Source: Pseudooceanicola atlanticus
Lineage (GTDB): Bacteria; Pseudomonadota; Alphaproteobacteria; Rhodobacterales; Rhodobacteraceae
Length of the DNA: 64,000 nucleotides
Reading direction: 5' to 3'
Assembly (NCBI RefSeq): GCF_000768315.1
Contig: NZ_AQQX01000005.1
Location: 62,001 to 126,000 of the forward strand
Position numbers and translations under genes: made by a program. This document shows positions 37,847-48,721 of this stretch, one piece after another (position 1 is the stretch's first letter; every line of letters begins with the position of its first letter). The notes under the pieces were generated by a model. The model searched no databases. It saw only the letters and a list, made by a program, of their open reading frames with translations, and had not been told where the DNA came from.

Positions 37847-37987
37847 GGTCCTCCCCTAGCGCCCCGCAACGCCCGCGGCAACGTGTCCTGTGCGGGGCGA
37901 ACCGGGCGAAATGGCGCTGATAAACCCGGTCAGGCCCTTTTGTCTGCGCCCTGCCCCCGCTAAAAGGGCGAACAGCCCGCCTCTTAA

Positions 37988-39079
<1,092 letters not shown>

Positions 39080-39110
39080 TCTGCCCACCCTCTTTTGAGT
39101 AGGGGAAACT

Positions 39111-40025
39111 TTGGCGAACGATCGCAAACAGGACGAGGATTATTTCAGACCCCTGCGCCGCCTGCTGGCCGGCGTGGTGATCCTGCTGTTGTTCGGCCTG
39201 TTCCTCGTCTGGCGCATCGACAGCCCCCGGGTCGAACGGTTCCGCGCCCAGGTGATCGACCAGGTCGTGCCCTCCTTCGACTGGGTCATGGCGCCGGTTC
39301 ACGGGGGTTTGAACATCCTGCGCGACTTCCAATCCTATGCTCGGATTCATCAGCAGAATCAGGAACTCCGTCGGGAACTTCAGCAGATGAAGGCGTGGAA
39401 AGAGGCCGCCCTGCAGCTCGAGCAGGAAAATGCGCGGCTTCTCGATCTCAACAAGGTGCGGCTCGACCCGCGGCTGACCCATGTCACCGGGGTGGTCCTG
39501 GCCGATAGCGGGTCGCCCTTCCGGCAATCCGTGCTGCTGAACGTGGGCGCCCGCGACGGCATCGTCGACGGCTGGGCCACGATGGACGGGATCGGGCTGG
39601 TCGGGCGTATCTCGGGCGTTGGCGACAAGACCGCCCGCGTCCTGCTGCTGACCGACACGTCCTCGCGCCTGCCGGTGACGATCCAGCCCTCGGGCCAGCG
39701 CGCCCTGATCGAGGGCGACAATTCCGCCGCGCCCCCCATCGACTTCATCGAGGCCCCGGACCTGGTGCGCCCGGGCGACCGGGTGATTTCCTCCGGTGAT
39801 GGCGGGGTGTTCCCGGCCGGCCTGCTCGTGGGCCGTGTCGCGCAGGATCCGGGCGGGCGCCTTCGCGTGCGCCTGGCGGCCGATTTCGAACGGCTGGAAT
39901 ACCTGCGGGTGCTGCGTCACCTCGGCACCGAAACGATCCGCGACCCCGGGTCTCTGATCGAACCCGATGGGGACCCCGCCGACCCCGCCGCGCTCGATCT
40001 CACGCGGGAGGATGTCGATGGCTGA
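39111..40025 (+). CDS. mreC: Rod shape-determining protein MreC
   Basis: A 304-residue bitopic membrane protein. It has a membrane anchor (~17-37), a coiled coil (~70-108, rich in Gln/Glu/Leu) and a periplasmic beta-domain with GARDGIVDGWATMDGIGLVGRI. MreC binds PBP2 and scaffolds the elongasome. The start is TTG at 39111 with AGGGGAA upstream. It overlaps mreD by 8 bases. Confidence 0.93.
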   Translation: MANDRKQDEDYFRPLRRLLAGVVILLLFGLFLVWRIDSPRVERFRAQVIDQVVPSFDWVMAPVHGGLNILRDFQSYARIHQQNQELRRELQQMKAWKEAALQLEQENARLLDLNKVRLDPRLTHVTGVVLADSGSPFRQSVLLNVGARDGIVDGWATMDGIGLVGRISGVGDKTARVLLLTDTSSRLPVTIQPSGQRALIEGDNSAAPPIDFIEAPDLVRPGDRVISSGDGGVFPAGLLVGRVAQDPGGRLRVRLAADFERLEYLRVLRHLGTETIRDPGSLIEPDGDPADPAALDLTREDVDG

Positions 40026-40566
40026 TCCGGTCGCCACCTCCGCCACCCGCATCTGGACCATGCGCGCGGCCTATCTGGGGATCGGGCTGGGCGTCTACAT
40101 GCTGGAACTTGTTCCGCTGCAGACCACGCCGCGCGATTTCGCCGGGCCGGACCTGATCCTGCTGATGACCTTCGCCTTCGCCCTGCGGCGGCCGGAATTC
40201 GTGCCGCCCGCGCTGGTGGCGCTGGTCATCGTGCTGGGCGATCTGCTGCTGCTGCGCCCGCCCGGGCTGATGGCCGGCCTCGTCGTCGTCACCACCGAGG
40301 CGCTGCGCGCCCGCGCCGACGGGCTGCGCACCCTGCCCTTCACCGTGGAATGGCTGACCGCCGGGCTAGGTCTGGTCGGCGTCCTGCTGGGCTACCGCAT
40401 CGTCATGGCGATCTTCCTGATCCCGCAGCCGCCGTTGCTGCTTTCGGTCAGCCAGCTGGCCATGTCGATCCTGGCCTACCCGATCATGGTGCTGGCCGTG
40501 GCCGCGCTCTTCGGGGTGCGCCGCGTCGCCCTGGGCGAGGTCGACACGCTGGGGCACAAGCTATGA
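40018..40566 (+). CDS. mreD: Rod shape-determining protein MreD
   Basis: A 182-residue polytopic membrane protein with about five membrane segments. It belongs to the elongasome with MreC, PBP2 and RodA. GGGAGG precedes the ATG at 40018; the ATG at 40012 is too close to that site. The sequence is poorly conserved, as expected, so the call relies on size, topology and the operon. It overlaps mrdA as ATGA. Confidence 0.88.
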   Translation: MADPVATSATRIWTMRAAYLGIGLGVYMLELVPLQTTPRDFAGPDLILLMTFAFALRRPEFVPPALVALVIVLGDLLLLRPPGLMAGLVVVTTEALRARADGLRTLPFTVEWLTAGLGLVGVLLGYRIVMAIFLIPQPPLLLSVSQLAMSILAYPIMVLAVAALFGVRRVALGEVDTLGHKL

Positions 40567-42506
40567 GACGCCCGACCAAGGATACCGCCCGCGGCGCCCG
40601 CAAGATCAGCCGCCGCGCGCTGATCGTCGGCGGGCTTCAGGCCGGGTTCATGGGCGTGCTGGCCCTGCGGATGCGCTACATGCAGGTCGAGGAGGCCGAC
40701 AAGTTCCGCCTGCTGGCCGAGGAAAACCGCGTCAACATCCGCCTCATCCCCCCGGCGCGGGGCGAGATCTTCGACCGCAATGGCCAGCCGATCGCGGTCA
40801 ACCAGCCCTCCTACCGGATCACCCTGACGCGCGAGGATGCCGGCGATGTCGACGAGGTCATCGCCCGCCTGTCGCACCTGATCGAACTCGACGAGGAAGA
40901 GCTGAACCGCGCCATGACCGAGCTGCGGCGCACCTCACCCTTCTTCCCGGTCACCATCGCCGACAAGGTCAGCTGGTCCGACGTCACCCAGATCGCCGTG
41001 AACGCCCCCGCCCTGCCCGGCGTCACCCCCGAGGTCGGCCTGACCCGCACCTATCCGATGGGATCGGATTTCGCCCATGTGATCGGCTATGTCGGCCCGG
41101 TCTCGGATTACGACCTGGAAAAGATCGAGGCACCGGATCAGCTGCTGTTCATCCCGCGCTTCCAGATCGGCAAGGTCGGTCTCGAATCCAAGCTCGAGGA
41201 CGAGTTGCGCGGCAAGGCCGGCGCCCGCCGGGTCGAGGTCAACCATGTCGGTCGCGAGATGCGCGAACTGGACCGCCGCGAAGGCATCCAGGGCCAGAAC
41301 CTCCAGCTGACCATCGACCACGAGCTGCAGAACTATGTGCAGGCCCGGCTGGACGGCGAAAGCGCCGCGGCGGTGGTCATGGACGTCCACAACGGCGACC
41401 TGCTGGCCATCGCCTCCGCCCCGACCTTTGATCCGAACCTCTTCGTGCGCGGTATTTCCGTCAGCGATTACAAGGCGCTGACCGAGAACAAGTACCGCCC
41501 CCTCGCCGCCAAGTCGGTGCAGGGCATCTACCCGCCCGGCTCCACCTTCAAGATGGTCGTCGCGCTGGCCGGTCTCGACGAGGGCATCATCGGCCCCGAA
41601 GACACCTATTACTGCCCCGGCCACCTCGAGGTTTCGGGCCGCCGCTTCCATTGCTGGAAACGCGCGGGCCACGGCCACATGAACGTCGAATCCTCCCTCC
41701 GCGAAAGCTGCGACGTCTTCTATTACGAACTGGCCCTCGAACTGGGCATCGAAAAGATCTCGGCCATGGCGCGCAAGATGGGGCTGGGCGAACGCTTCGA
41801 CATCCCGATGTCCGCCGTCGCCTCGGGCCTCACGCCGACCAAGGAATGGAAACGCCGCGCCCGCGATGCGGAATGGGTGATCGGGGACACCGTGAACTCC
41901 GCCATCGGCCAGGGCTTCGTGCTGGCCTCGCCGCTGCAACTGGCGGTGATGACGGCGCGGATCGCGTCGGGCCGCGCCGTGTCGCCGCGCCTCATCAAGA
42001 CGATCGAGGGGATCGAACAGACCTCCGGCGACGGCGAAAGCCTCGGGTTGAACGAAAACCACCTGCGCCAGGTGCGCAAGGCCATGTTCGCCGTCTCCAA
42101 CAACCGCCGGGGCACCGCTTACGGGTCGCGCATCATCGCCGAAGGCATGCGCATGGCCGGTAAGACCGGCACCTCGCAGGTGCGCAACATCACCGCCGCC
42201 GAACGCGCGGCCGGGGTGCGGTCCAACGCCGACCTGCCCTGGGAACGCCGCGACCACGCGCTTTTCGTCGATTTCGCCCCCTATGACGATCCCCGGATCG
42301 CCGTGGCGGTCATCATCGAACATGGCGGCGGCGGGTCGTCCGCCGCGGCCCCCGTGGCCCGTGACATCACGCTTCAGGCGCTTTACGGCGAAGACCCGCC
42401 GCTCGATGCCTACCCGACCAAGGATCGCGGCCGGATCGAGGCCCTGCAGGAAAAACTGCGCAAGTACCGTCCCGACGCCAAGACCGACGGAAGCAGCCGC
42501 GCATGA
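40563..42506 (+). CDS. mrdA: Penicillin-binding protein 2 (elongation transpeptidase)
   Basis: A 647-residue class B PBP that crosslinks peptidoglycan during elongation. It has one N-terminal membrane segment (~18-36), the pedestal domain with PPARGEIFDRNGQPIA, and a transpeptidase domain. The active-site SxxK is Ser327-Thr-Phe-Lys330 in YPPGSTFKM; the SxN-equivalent is SCD in RESCDVFYYELA; the KTG motif is in MAGKTGTSQVR. It overlaps both mreD and rodA by four bases (ATGA). Confidence 0.96.
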   Translation: MRRPTKDTARGARKISRRALIVGGLQAGFMGVLALRMRYMQVEEADKFRLLAEENRVNIRLIPPARGEIFDRNGQPIAVNQPSYRITLTREDAGDVDEVIARLSHLIELDEEELNRAMTELRRTSPFFPVTIADKVSWSDVTQIAVNAPALPGVTPEVGLTRTYPMGSDFAHVIGYVGPVSDYDLEKIEAPDQLLFIPRFQIGKVGLESKLEDELRGKAGARRVEVNHVGREMRELDRREGIQGQNLQLTIDHELQNYVQARLDGESAAAVVMDVHNGDLLAIASAPTFDPNLFVRGISVSDYKALTENKYRPLAAKSVQGIYPPGSTFKMVVALAGLDEGIIGPEDTYYCPGHLEVSGRRFHCWKRAGHGHMNVESSLRESCDVFYYELALELGIEKISAMARKMGLGERFDIPMSAVASGLTPTKEWKRRARDAEWVIGDTVNSAIGQGFVLASPLQLAVMTARIASGRAVSPRLIKTIEGIEQTSGDGESLGLNENHLRQVRKAMFAVSNNRRGTAYGSRIIAEGMRMAGKTGTSQVRNITAAERAAGVRSNADLPWERRDHALFVDFAPYDDPRIAVAVIIEHGGGGSSAAAPVARDITLQALYGEDPPLDAYPTKDRGRIEALQEKLRKYRPDAKTDGSSRA

Positions 42507-43642
42507 GTTATCTCGAGTATAACGTCAAGACCGTGCCCTCCGGCGCGCGCAAGGTGTTGTACCTGAACTGGCCGCTGGTGCTGCTGCTGACGGCCGTGGC
42601 CTCCTTCGGGTTCCTGATGCTCTACTCGGTCGCGGGCGGGTCACTGTCGCCCTGGGCCGAACCGCAGATGAAGCGCTTCCTGATCGGCCTGGCAGCTATG
42701 TTCGTCGTCGCCATGGTGCCGATCTGGCTGTGGCGCAACCTGTCGGTCGTGGCCTATCTGGGCTCCATCCTTCTGCTGGTCGGCGTGGAATTCTTCGGCG
42801 CGGTCGGCATGGGCGCGCAGCGCTGGATCGACCTCGGCTTCATGCGCCTGCAACCGTCCGAGCTGACCAAGATCACGCTGGTGATGATCCTCGCCGCCTA
42901 TTACGACGCCCTGCCGATCAAGCGGACCTCGCGGCCGATCTGGGTCATCATCCCGGTCCTGCTGATCCTGCTGCCGACCTTCCTGGTGCTGCGCCAGCCC
43001 GACCTCGGCACCGCGCTTTTGCTGATGATCGGCGGCGGGGCGGTGATGTTCCTGGCCGGTGTGCACTGGGCCTATTTCGTCGCCGTGATCTCGGCCGGGA
43101 TCGCCACCGTGGCCACCGTGTTCCAGTCCCGTGGCACCGATTGGCAGCTGATCAAGGATTACCAGTTCCGCCGCATCGACACCTTCATCGACCCGTCCAA
43201 CGATCCGCTGGGGGCCGGCTATCACATCACCCAGGCCAAGATCGCGCTCGGCTCCGGCGGCTGGACGGGGCGCGGCTTCATGCAGGGCACGCAATCGCGG
43301 CTCAACTTCCTGCCCGAGAAACATACCGATTTCATCTTCACCACCCTGGCCGAGGAATTCGGCTTCATCGGCGCGTTTTCCCTGCTCGCGCTCTATGCGC
43401 TTATCCTCGTCTTCTGCGTCTCCTCGGCGCTGGCCAACAAGGATCGCTTCGCCTCCCTGCTGACGCTCGGGATCGCGACGACCTTCTTCCTGTTCTTCGC
43501 CGTGAACATGTCGATGGTGATGGGCCTCGCGCCCGTCGTCGGCGTGCCGCTGCCGCTGGTCTCCTACGGGGGGTCCGCCATGCTGGTCCTGCTGACCGCG
43601 TTCGGCCTGGTGCAAAGCGCGCATATCCACCGCCCGCGCTGA
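42503..43642 (+). CDS. rodA: Rod shape-determining peptidoglycan polymerase RodA
   Basis: A 379-residue SEDS-family glycosyltransferase with about ten membrane segments. It polymerises glycan strands in partnership with PBP2. SEDS landmarks include QRWIDLGFMRLQPSELTK, VLRQPDLGTALL and the C-terminal GVPLPLVSYGGSAML. It closes the mre operon. Confidence 0.96.
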   Translation: MSYLEYNVKTVPSGARKVLYLNWPLVLLLTAVASFGFLMLYSVAGGSLSPWAEPQMKRFLIGLAAMFVVAMVPIWLWRNLSVVAYLGSILLLVGVEFFGAVGMGAQRWIDLGFMRLQPSELTKITLVMILAAYYDALPIKRTSRPIWVIIPVLLILLPTFLVLRQPDLGTALLLMIGGGAVMFLAGVHWAYFVAVISAGIATVATVFQSRGTDWQLIKDYQFRRIDTFIDPSNDPLGAGYHITQAKIALGSGGWTGRGFMQGTQSRLNFLPEKHTDFIFTTLAEEFGFIGAFSLLALYALILVFCVSSALANKDRFASLLTLGIATTFFLFFAVNMSMVMGLAPVVGVPLPLVSYGGSAMLVLLTAFGLVQSAHIHRPR

Positions 43643-43687
43643 TCCGCGGGCGCCCTCCTGATCCCTTCAACCAGCAAAGGTCGCTTC

Positions 43688-44620
43688 ATGCCCGTCAACG
43701 TCCTCTTTTCCGCCCCGCCTGCCCTCTGGTCGGAGTACGAGGATCCGCTGGGCCGGGCCCTGTCTGAGGCCGGGATCGACGCGACGCTGTCGACCGACCT
43801 GCCCGCCGAGGACGTCGATTACATCGTCTACGCGCCCAACGACCACATGTCGGATTTCACCCCCTTCACCCGCGCCCGCGCCGTGCTCAGCCTCTGGGCC
43901 GGGGTCGAGGGGATCGTCGGCAATGACACCATCACAATGCCGCTGACACGCATGGTCGATCCGGGCCTGACCCAGGGCATGATCGACTGGGTGACGGGCC
44001 ATGCCCTGCGCCATCACCTCGACATCGACTATTTCCTCGCCAACCAGTCCGGCGCGTGGAAACCCAAGGTGCCGCCGCTGGCGACCGATCGCCCCGTCAC
44101 CGTCCTGGGGCTGGGCGAACTGGGCGCGGCCTGCGCCCAGGCGCTGGCCGGCCTCGGCTTTCCCGTCACCGGATGGAGCCGCTCGCCCAAATCCATAGAC
44201 GGCATCACCTGCCTGCATGGCGATGACGGCCTGGCCAAGGCCCTGTCCAGCGCACAGATCCTGGTCCTTCTCCTGCCCCGCACCCCGCAGACCGAGGACC
44301 TGCTGGATGCCGAGGCCCTGAACCTGCTGCCGCGCGGCGCGGTGATCCTGAACCCCGGCCGCGGCCCGCTGATCGTCGACGACGCGCTGCTGTCGGCGCT
44401 CGACCGCGGCGCCGTGGCCCATGCCACGCTCGACGTCTTCCGGGTCGAGCCGCTGCCCGCCGATCACCCCTACTGGGCGCATCCGCAGGTCACCGTGACG
44501 CCCCATATCGCGTCCGAAACCCGCCCTGCCTCTGCCTCCCGCGTGATCGCCGACAACATCCGCCGCGCCGAAGCCGGAGAGCCCCTCCTCCACCTCGTCG
44601 ACCGCGCCCGCGGGTATTGA
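43688..44620 (+). CDS. ghrA: Glyoxylate/hydroxypyruvate reductase A
   Basis: A 310-residue GhrA-type D-2-hydroxyacid dehydrogenase. It reduces glyoxylate and hydroxypyruvate with NADPH. The Rossmann motif is GLGELGAA, the catalytic Arg is in NPGRGPLIVDD, Glu in VEPLPADHP, and His in VTPHIASETRP. AAAGG precedes the ATG. It is less than 50 bases from rodA, but its function is unrelated to cell shape. It is a paralogue of the enzyme at 11831. Confidence 0.9.
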   Translation: MPVNVLFSAPPALWSEYEDPLGRALSEAGIDATLSTDLPAEDVDYIVYAPNDHMSDFTPFTRARAVLSLWAGVEGIVGNDTITMPLTRMVDPGLTQGMIDWVTGHALRHHLDIDYFLANQSGAWKPKVPPLATDRPVTVLGLGELGAACAQALAGLGFPVTGWSRSPKSIDGITCLHGDDGLAKALSSAQILVLLLPRTPQTEDLLDAEALNLLPRGAVILNPGRGPLIVDDALLSALDRGAVAHATLDVFRVEPLPADHPYWAHPQVTVTPHIASETRPASASRVIADNIRRAEAGEPLLHLVDRARGY

Positions 44621-45102
44621 GCGCCCAAGGGCGCGCATCCCGGCCTCCGCCCGATCCAAGGCAAGTCGACAAGAGAAGACCGGCAACCGTCAGAGCTTGG
44701 TCCGTTGAGCTGCGCATCTGGGAGCATCAAAGGGTCTCTGTCGATACCGACACCCCACATCACTCCAAGCCGTGAGAGCGCCGTCCCGCGGGGCGGCGCT
44801 CCGACCGATCCGCTCCGGCGCTTTCATGGTGCAATCCACATCTTCGCACATGGCTAGTCGCTAACTTCACCAAAGCGCCGCCCCGTGGGGGCGGGACGGC
44901 GCTCGCACGGCGCCTTCGGCTTGATTCCGTGCGGAGAAGAGTGGTGATCGGGAAAAAATTATTTCACTGGGTCGAGAACTTCGTCCCCCACAGCACACCA
45001 AATTTCTAAGTCGCAACGGGCCGTCCGCCCCCCCCAAGCCGTGCGTAGAAGAGCAAGGGCGATGCGATCAATTCGATCCAGCACGCTTTAACGGATGCCC
45101 CC
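44621..45102. other. 482-base intergenic region with inverted palindromes
   Basis: No gene is visible. It holds the palindrome pair listed separately. The part from 44940 to 45010 is AT-richer (GGGAAAAAATTATTTCA), unlike the surrounding sequence. Base composition changes make remnant or foreign DNA possible. Confidence 0.55.
44776..44904. repeat. Inverted pair of GC-rich palindromes (REP/BIME-like)
   Basis: Unit 1 (44776-44800) and unit 2 (44874-44904) each fold on themselves (AGCGCCG...CGGCGCT). They are also inverted copies of each other: GAGCGCCGTCCCG...GGGGCGGCGCT against its complement. The spacer is 73 bases. The arrangement resembles paired REP elements. Confidence 0.6.
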
Positions 45103-45849
45103 TCAGACCCCCGCCGCCCCCCGAACCGCCGGGAACCGGTCCGCGATGTCGTGGGCGATGCGGCAATCCTCGGGCTCCAGCGGACCGCGCGCCTCGGCCG
45201 CCCAGGGGCGGAACCGCAGCCGGAAGGCCCAGAGCAGCAGCGCCTCCGGCGCCTCGGCCGGGGGCAGGTGATAGCCGATCCGGGCCAGGTCCGCCGCGAA
45301 ACGCTCTGCATCGACCTCCCCTGCCGGGCCCTCAGACGGCCAGACCGCCAGGCCACGCCGCGCCAGCCGCGCCCAGTCGAAACGGGGGCCGGGATCGGAT
45401 TTGCGGTGCGGCGCCATGTCGGAATGGCCGATGACCCGCTCGACCGGGATCGACCAGCGCTCGAGGATGCCGGGCAGCAAGGCCTCCAGCGCGGCCATCT
45501 GCGGCTCCGGGTAGGGATGCGTCGCGGTATTGGCCAGCTCGATCCCGATGGAGCGGGAATTCACCTCGTCCACATCCGCCCAGGCGCCCAGACCGGCATG
45601 CCAGGCGCGGTCGCGTTCATCCACCATCTGCCACAGATGGCCGGTTTCCGAGATCAGGTAATGGCACGACACCGGTGGCAGCCCCTCGGGCGGATCGGTG
45701 TCACACAGACGCTCCAGCGCGGCCTCGGCGGTCGCCATGGCCGTGTGGTGCACGATCACGATATCCGGCCCGCCGCCATGGCGCCGTTCGTTGATATTGG
45801 GGGACGGGACCCACTCGGCCCCGGGGTGACGATAGCCGCGAAGGCCCAA
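45103..45849 (-). CDS. N-acetylmuramoyl-L-alanine amidase (AmpD/AmiD family)
   Basis: A 248-residue Amidase_2 zinc enzyme that cleaves the amide between MurNAc and L-Ala. Zinc ligands are in IVIVHHTAM, IGHSDMAPHRKSDPGPRFDW and the conserved SRSIGIELAN segment. No clear signal peptide is present, which favours cytoplasmic recycling of anhydro-muropeptides (AmpD-like), although ~80 extra C-terminal residues resemble a peptidoglycan-binding domain as in AmiD. The TTG start at 45849 is 3 bases past the upstream stop. Start choice is moderately certain. Confidence 0.85.
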   Translation of the reverse strand: MGLRGYRHPGAEWVPSPNINERRHGGGPDIVIVHHTAMATAEAALERLCDTDPPEGLPPVSCHYLISETGHLWQMVDERDRAWHAGLGAWADVDEVNSRSIGIELANTATHPYPEPQMAALEALLPGILERWSIPVERVIGHSDMAPHRKSDPGPRFDWARLARRGLAVWPSEGPAGEVDAERFAADLARIGYHLPPAEAPEALLLWAFRLRFRPWAAEARGPLEPEDCRIAHDIADRFPAVRGAAGV

Positions 45850-45852
45850 GCC

Positions 45853-46602
45853 TCAGCCGCCCGCCGCCTTGCGGAAGGGCCGCGGATCCCAGGAACAGGC
45901 ATAGCCGTCCCCATCCGGATCCAGCCCCTTGCGATCCCGCTCCGGCCCGCCGGCTTTCAGGAAATCGGTCTGCGCCAGATCGGGCGAAGGATAGCCCGCA
46001 CAATTGCGCTCATAGCGCGAGGCACCGCCGAAATTGGTCCGCCGGTATTGCTGCTGCCCCACCGCATGCGAGGTCTGCAACGCATAGGCCACGATGTTCG
46101 GCCCGGTATTGCTGCGCGCGGGCAACGCCTCGGGCTGGACCTGGGTGTAATTGGCGCGGTTCTCTTCGATCAGGGCACGGTCGCTCGCGATGGAACGCTG
46201 CTCGCCCACCGCGTCGAAATCGTTTTCCTGCGAAATGCCCATCTGGTTCACCGCAACCGGCGCCGGGTTCGACGGGCTGGCATCCAGCGGCTGCTGACCG
46301 CTGTTGGACCCGGCGCGCGCGATTGCAGCGCTGGCCTCGGCGGCCAGGGCTTCGGCATCGCTTGCCGGGTCGGCGGCATTGGCCGTGCCGGTCCCGTCCA
46401 GCGGCTGCGAGGTCACCATCGGCGCCGCCGGCACCGCACTGGCGCGGCCCGCCAGCTGCGCCTCGCGCTGGCGCTGGTACTCGGAATAATCGCCAAAACC
46501 GACACCGGCCCCGCTATCGGGAACCACCGGTTGACAGGCTGCAATCCCCGTCAGGGCCAGGGCCATCATCCCCAGCCGGAACTGCCGCTTCGTCATGTCC
46601 AT
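45853..46602 (-). CDS. Lipoprotein with a C-terminal Excalibur-like motif
   Basis: A 249-residue predicted lipoprotein. The signal ends in GIAAC (lipobox Cys ~26). The middle (30-190) is Ala/Ser/Gln-rich and unstructured. The C-terminal ~45 residues carry NCAGYPSPD and LDPDGDGYACSWDP, matching the Excalibur calcium-binding type found in secreted nucleases and surface proteins. ATG 46602 is preferred, with GGTGAG upstream. It is co-transcribed with the amidase, so a cell-wall role is reasonable. No exact homologue is recognised. Confidence 0.75.
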   Translation of the reverse strand: MDMTKRQFRLGMMALALTGIAACQPVVPDSGAGVGFGDYSEYQRQREAQLAGRASAVPAAPMVTSQPLDGTGTANAADPASDAEALAAEASAAIARAGSNSGQQPLDASPSNPAPVAVNQMGISQENDFDAVGEQRSIASDRALIEENRANYTQVQPEALPARSNTGPNIVAYALQTSHAVGQQQYRRTNFGGASRYERNCAGYPSPDLAQTDFLKAGGPERDRKGLDPDGDGYACSWDPRPFRKAAGG

Positions 46603-46658
46603 GATCTGCTCACCCAAATCTCACCGAACTGCGCCGGTCCAAAAGGAATGGACCGTCT

Positions 46659-48146
46659 TTACCACCATTTAGCCGGTTTCGCCACAAATCCAGCCGCCTT
46701 TTCCAGCGCATAGGCGGTGTTCAGCAGATCCGCCTCTTCCCAGGGCTTGCCGATCAGCTGAAGCCCAAGCGGCAGGCCCTGCTTGTCCAGACCGGCCGGC
46801 ACCGCGATGCCCGGCAGGCCGGCCAGGTTGACCGTCACCGTGAACACGTCGTTGAGGTACATCTGCACCGGATCGGCGTCCTTCATCTCGCCCAGCCCGA
46901 AAGCGGCCGAGGGCGTGGCCGGCGTCAGGATCGCGTCGACCCCTACGGCAAAGACCTCGTCGAAGTCGCGCTTGATCAGCGCCCGCACCTTGCGCGCGCG
47001 GTTGTAATAGGCGTCGTAGAAGCCCGCGGACAGCACGTAGGTGCCGACCATGACGCGGCGCTGCACTTCGGCCCCAAAGCCCTCGGCGCGGGTCTTCTCG
47101 TACATCTCGGTGATGCCATCGCCCTGGGCCAGCTTGGCGCGGTGGCCATAGCGCACACCGTCATAGCGGGCGAGGTTCGAAGACGCCTCGGCCGGCGCGA
47201 TCACGTAATAGGCCGGCAGCGCGTATTTCGTGTGCGGCAGCGTGATATCGACCACCTTCGCGCCCGCATCGGCCAGCATTTCCTTGCCGCGGGTCCACAG
47301 GTCCTCGATCTCGTCGGGCATCCCATCCATATGATATTCCTTGGGAATACCGATGGTCTTGCCCTTGATGTCACCGGTCAGCGCCGCTTCGAAATCCGGC
47401 ACGGCCAGATCGACCGAGGTACTGTCCTTCGGGTCGTGCGAACACATCGCCTCCAGCATGATGGCGGCGTCGCGCACGTCCTTGGTCATCGGGCCCGCCT
47501 GGTCCAGCGACGAGGCAAAGGCGATCGTGCCCCACCGGGAACAGCGACCATAGGTCGGCTTGATCCCGGTGATGCCGGTGAAGGCGGCGGGCTGGCGGAT
47601 GGACCCGCCGGTATCGGTCCCGGTCGCCGCGAGGCAGAGGTCCGCCGCCACCGCCGAGGCCGAGCCGCCCGAGGACCCGCCCGGGGTCAGCTGTGCCTCG
47701 TCATTGCCACGACGCCACGGGTTCACCGCGTTGCCATAGGTCGAGGTCTCGTTGGATGAGCCCATGGCGAATTCGTCCATGTTCAGCTTTCCCACCATCA
47801 CGGCGCCCGCGTCGATCAGGTTCTGGCTGATCGTGGATTCGTATTCCGGCTTGAACCCTTCCAGGATCCGGCTCGCCGCCTGGCTTTCGACACCCTTGGT
47901 GCAGAACAGGTCCTTGATGCCCACCGGGATGCCGCACATGGCCGGCGCGTCGCCTGCCTTGAGGCGCTCATCGGCGGCGCGGGCCCGCTCCATCGCGATC
48001 TCGGGGGTCTTGTGCACGAAGGCGTTCAGCGCGTCCGCGGCGTCAATGGCCTTCAGGCTGGCCTCGGTCAGCTCGACGCTGGTCACGTCGCCCTTGCGCA
48101 GCGCATCACGGGCTTCGGCGATGGTCAGTTTGGTCAGCTCGCTCAT
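46659..48146 (-). CDS. gatA: Asp-tRNA(Asn)/Glu-tRNA(Gln) amidotransferase subunit A
   Basis: A 495-residue amidase-signature enzyme. It generates ammonia from glutamine to convert misacylated Glu-tRNA(Gln) or Asp-tRNA(Asn). The Ser-cisSer-Lys triad lies in VGIKDLF (Lys), [16 protein letters not shown] (cis-Ser) and [12 protein letters not shown] (Ser). The ATG at 48146 gives the standard N-terminus. gatC is immediately upstream; gatB is not in the window. Confidence 0.96.
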   Translation of the reverse strand: MSELTKLTIAEARDALRKGDVTSVELTEASLKAIDAADALNAFVHKTPEIAMERARAADERLKAGDAPAMCGIPVGIKDLFCTKGVESQAASRILEGFKPEYESTISQNLIDAGAVMVGKLNMDEFAMGSSNETSTYGNAVNPWRRGNDEAQLTPGGSSGGSASAVAADLCLAATGTDTGGSIRQPAAFTGITGIKPTYGRCSRWGTIAFASSLDQAGPMTKDVRDAAIMLEAMCSHDPKDSTSVDLAVPDFEAALTGDIKGKTIGIPKEYHMDGMPDEIEDLWTRGKEMLADAGAKVVDITLPHTKYALPAYYVIAPAEASSNLARYDGVRYGHRAKLAQGDGITEMYEKTRAEGFGAEVQRRVMVGTYVLSAGFYDAYYNRARKVRALIKRDFDEVFAVGVDAILTPATPSAAFGLGEMKDADPVQMYLNDVFTVTVNLAGLPGIAVPAGLDKQGLPLGLQLIGKPWEEADLLNTAYALEKAAGFVAKPAKWW

Positions 48147-48150
48147 CGTC

Positions 48151-48438
48151 TCACTCCACGACTTTGGGGACGGCGAAGAACCCTTCGCGGGCATCGGGCG
48201 CGTTCTTCAGGACCTTGTCCTGCTGGTCGCCCTCGGTCACCACGTCCTCGCGCCGCTTCAGCCGCTGCGGCGTCACGCTGGTCATCGGTTCGATCCCCTC
48301 GACATCCACCTCGTTCAGCTGTTCGATGAAGCCGAGGATGGTGTTGAATTCCTGCGCGAGCGCGGGCAGAGCGTCATCCTCGACCTTGATACGCGCAAGC
48401 TTTGCGACGCGGGCGGCTGTGGCTGTGTCAATCGACAT
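48151..48438 (-). CDS. gatC: Asp-tRNA(Asn)/Glu-tRNA(Gln) amidotransferase subunit C
   Basis: A 95-residue GatC that wraps around and stabilises the GatA-GatB pair. The N-terminal [13 protein letters not shown] and the C-terminal [16 protein letters not shown]...FFAVPKVVE are typical. The start ATG at 48438 follows GGGAG. It ends 4 bases before gatA. Confidence 0.95.
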   Translation of the reverse strand: MSIDTATAARVAKLARIKVEDDALPALAQEFNTILGFIEQLNEVDVEGIEPMTSVTPQRLKRREDVVTEGDQQDKVLKNAPDAREGFFAVPKVVE

Positions 48439-48539
48439 GGGGACTCCCGAACTTGGTTCGGCCCCGTTTACCGCCCTGCCCCCTTGGCCGCAAGCGCTCC
48501 CGCAGGGTCCGGCGGGGGTGTCGCGCGCCTTTTCTGCGC

Positions 48540-48569
48540 TTTGCAAAGCCGTGTGGCGCCGTTTGCAAA
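48540..48569. promoter_or_regulatory. Twin TTTGCAAA palindromes upstream of gatC
   Basis: GCTTTGCAAAGC and GTTTGCAAAC: identical 8-base cores at 48540-48547 and 48562-48569, 22 bases apart (two helical turns). The first sits within a 12-base perfect palindrome. This is a typical layout for a dimeric regulator binding the same face of DNA. The regulator is unknown. Confidence 0.5.
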
Positions 48570-48721
48570 CCGGAACCGGGCCGGGACTGCGGATTTGACC
48601 GCGCTACGCTGGTCGAGCGGGGTTCTGTTGCGGCGGACTTCCGTCCCGGCGGACCGCGAATGTGACATGTCTCTGTTGCCGGATATCGCCTGCTCCGCAC
48701 GGTCCCTTAACACCCGCCCCG

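Noticed and set aside
44621-45102. Possible tRNA or small RNA gene in the long gap after ghrA
   Set aside because: No cloverleaf-compatible acceptor/T-arm sequence (no GGTTCGAATCC-like arm) was found; only palindromes and AT-rich DNA.
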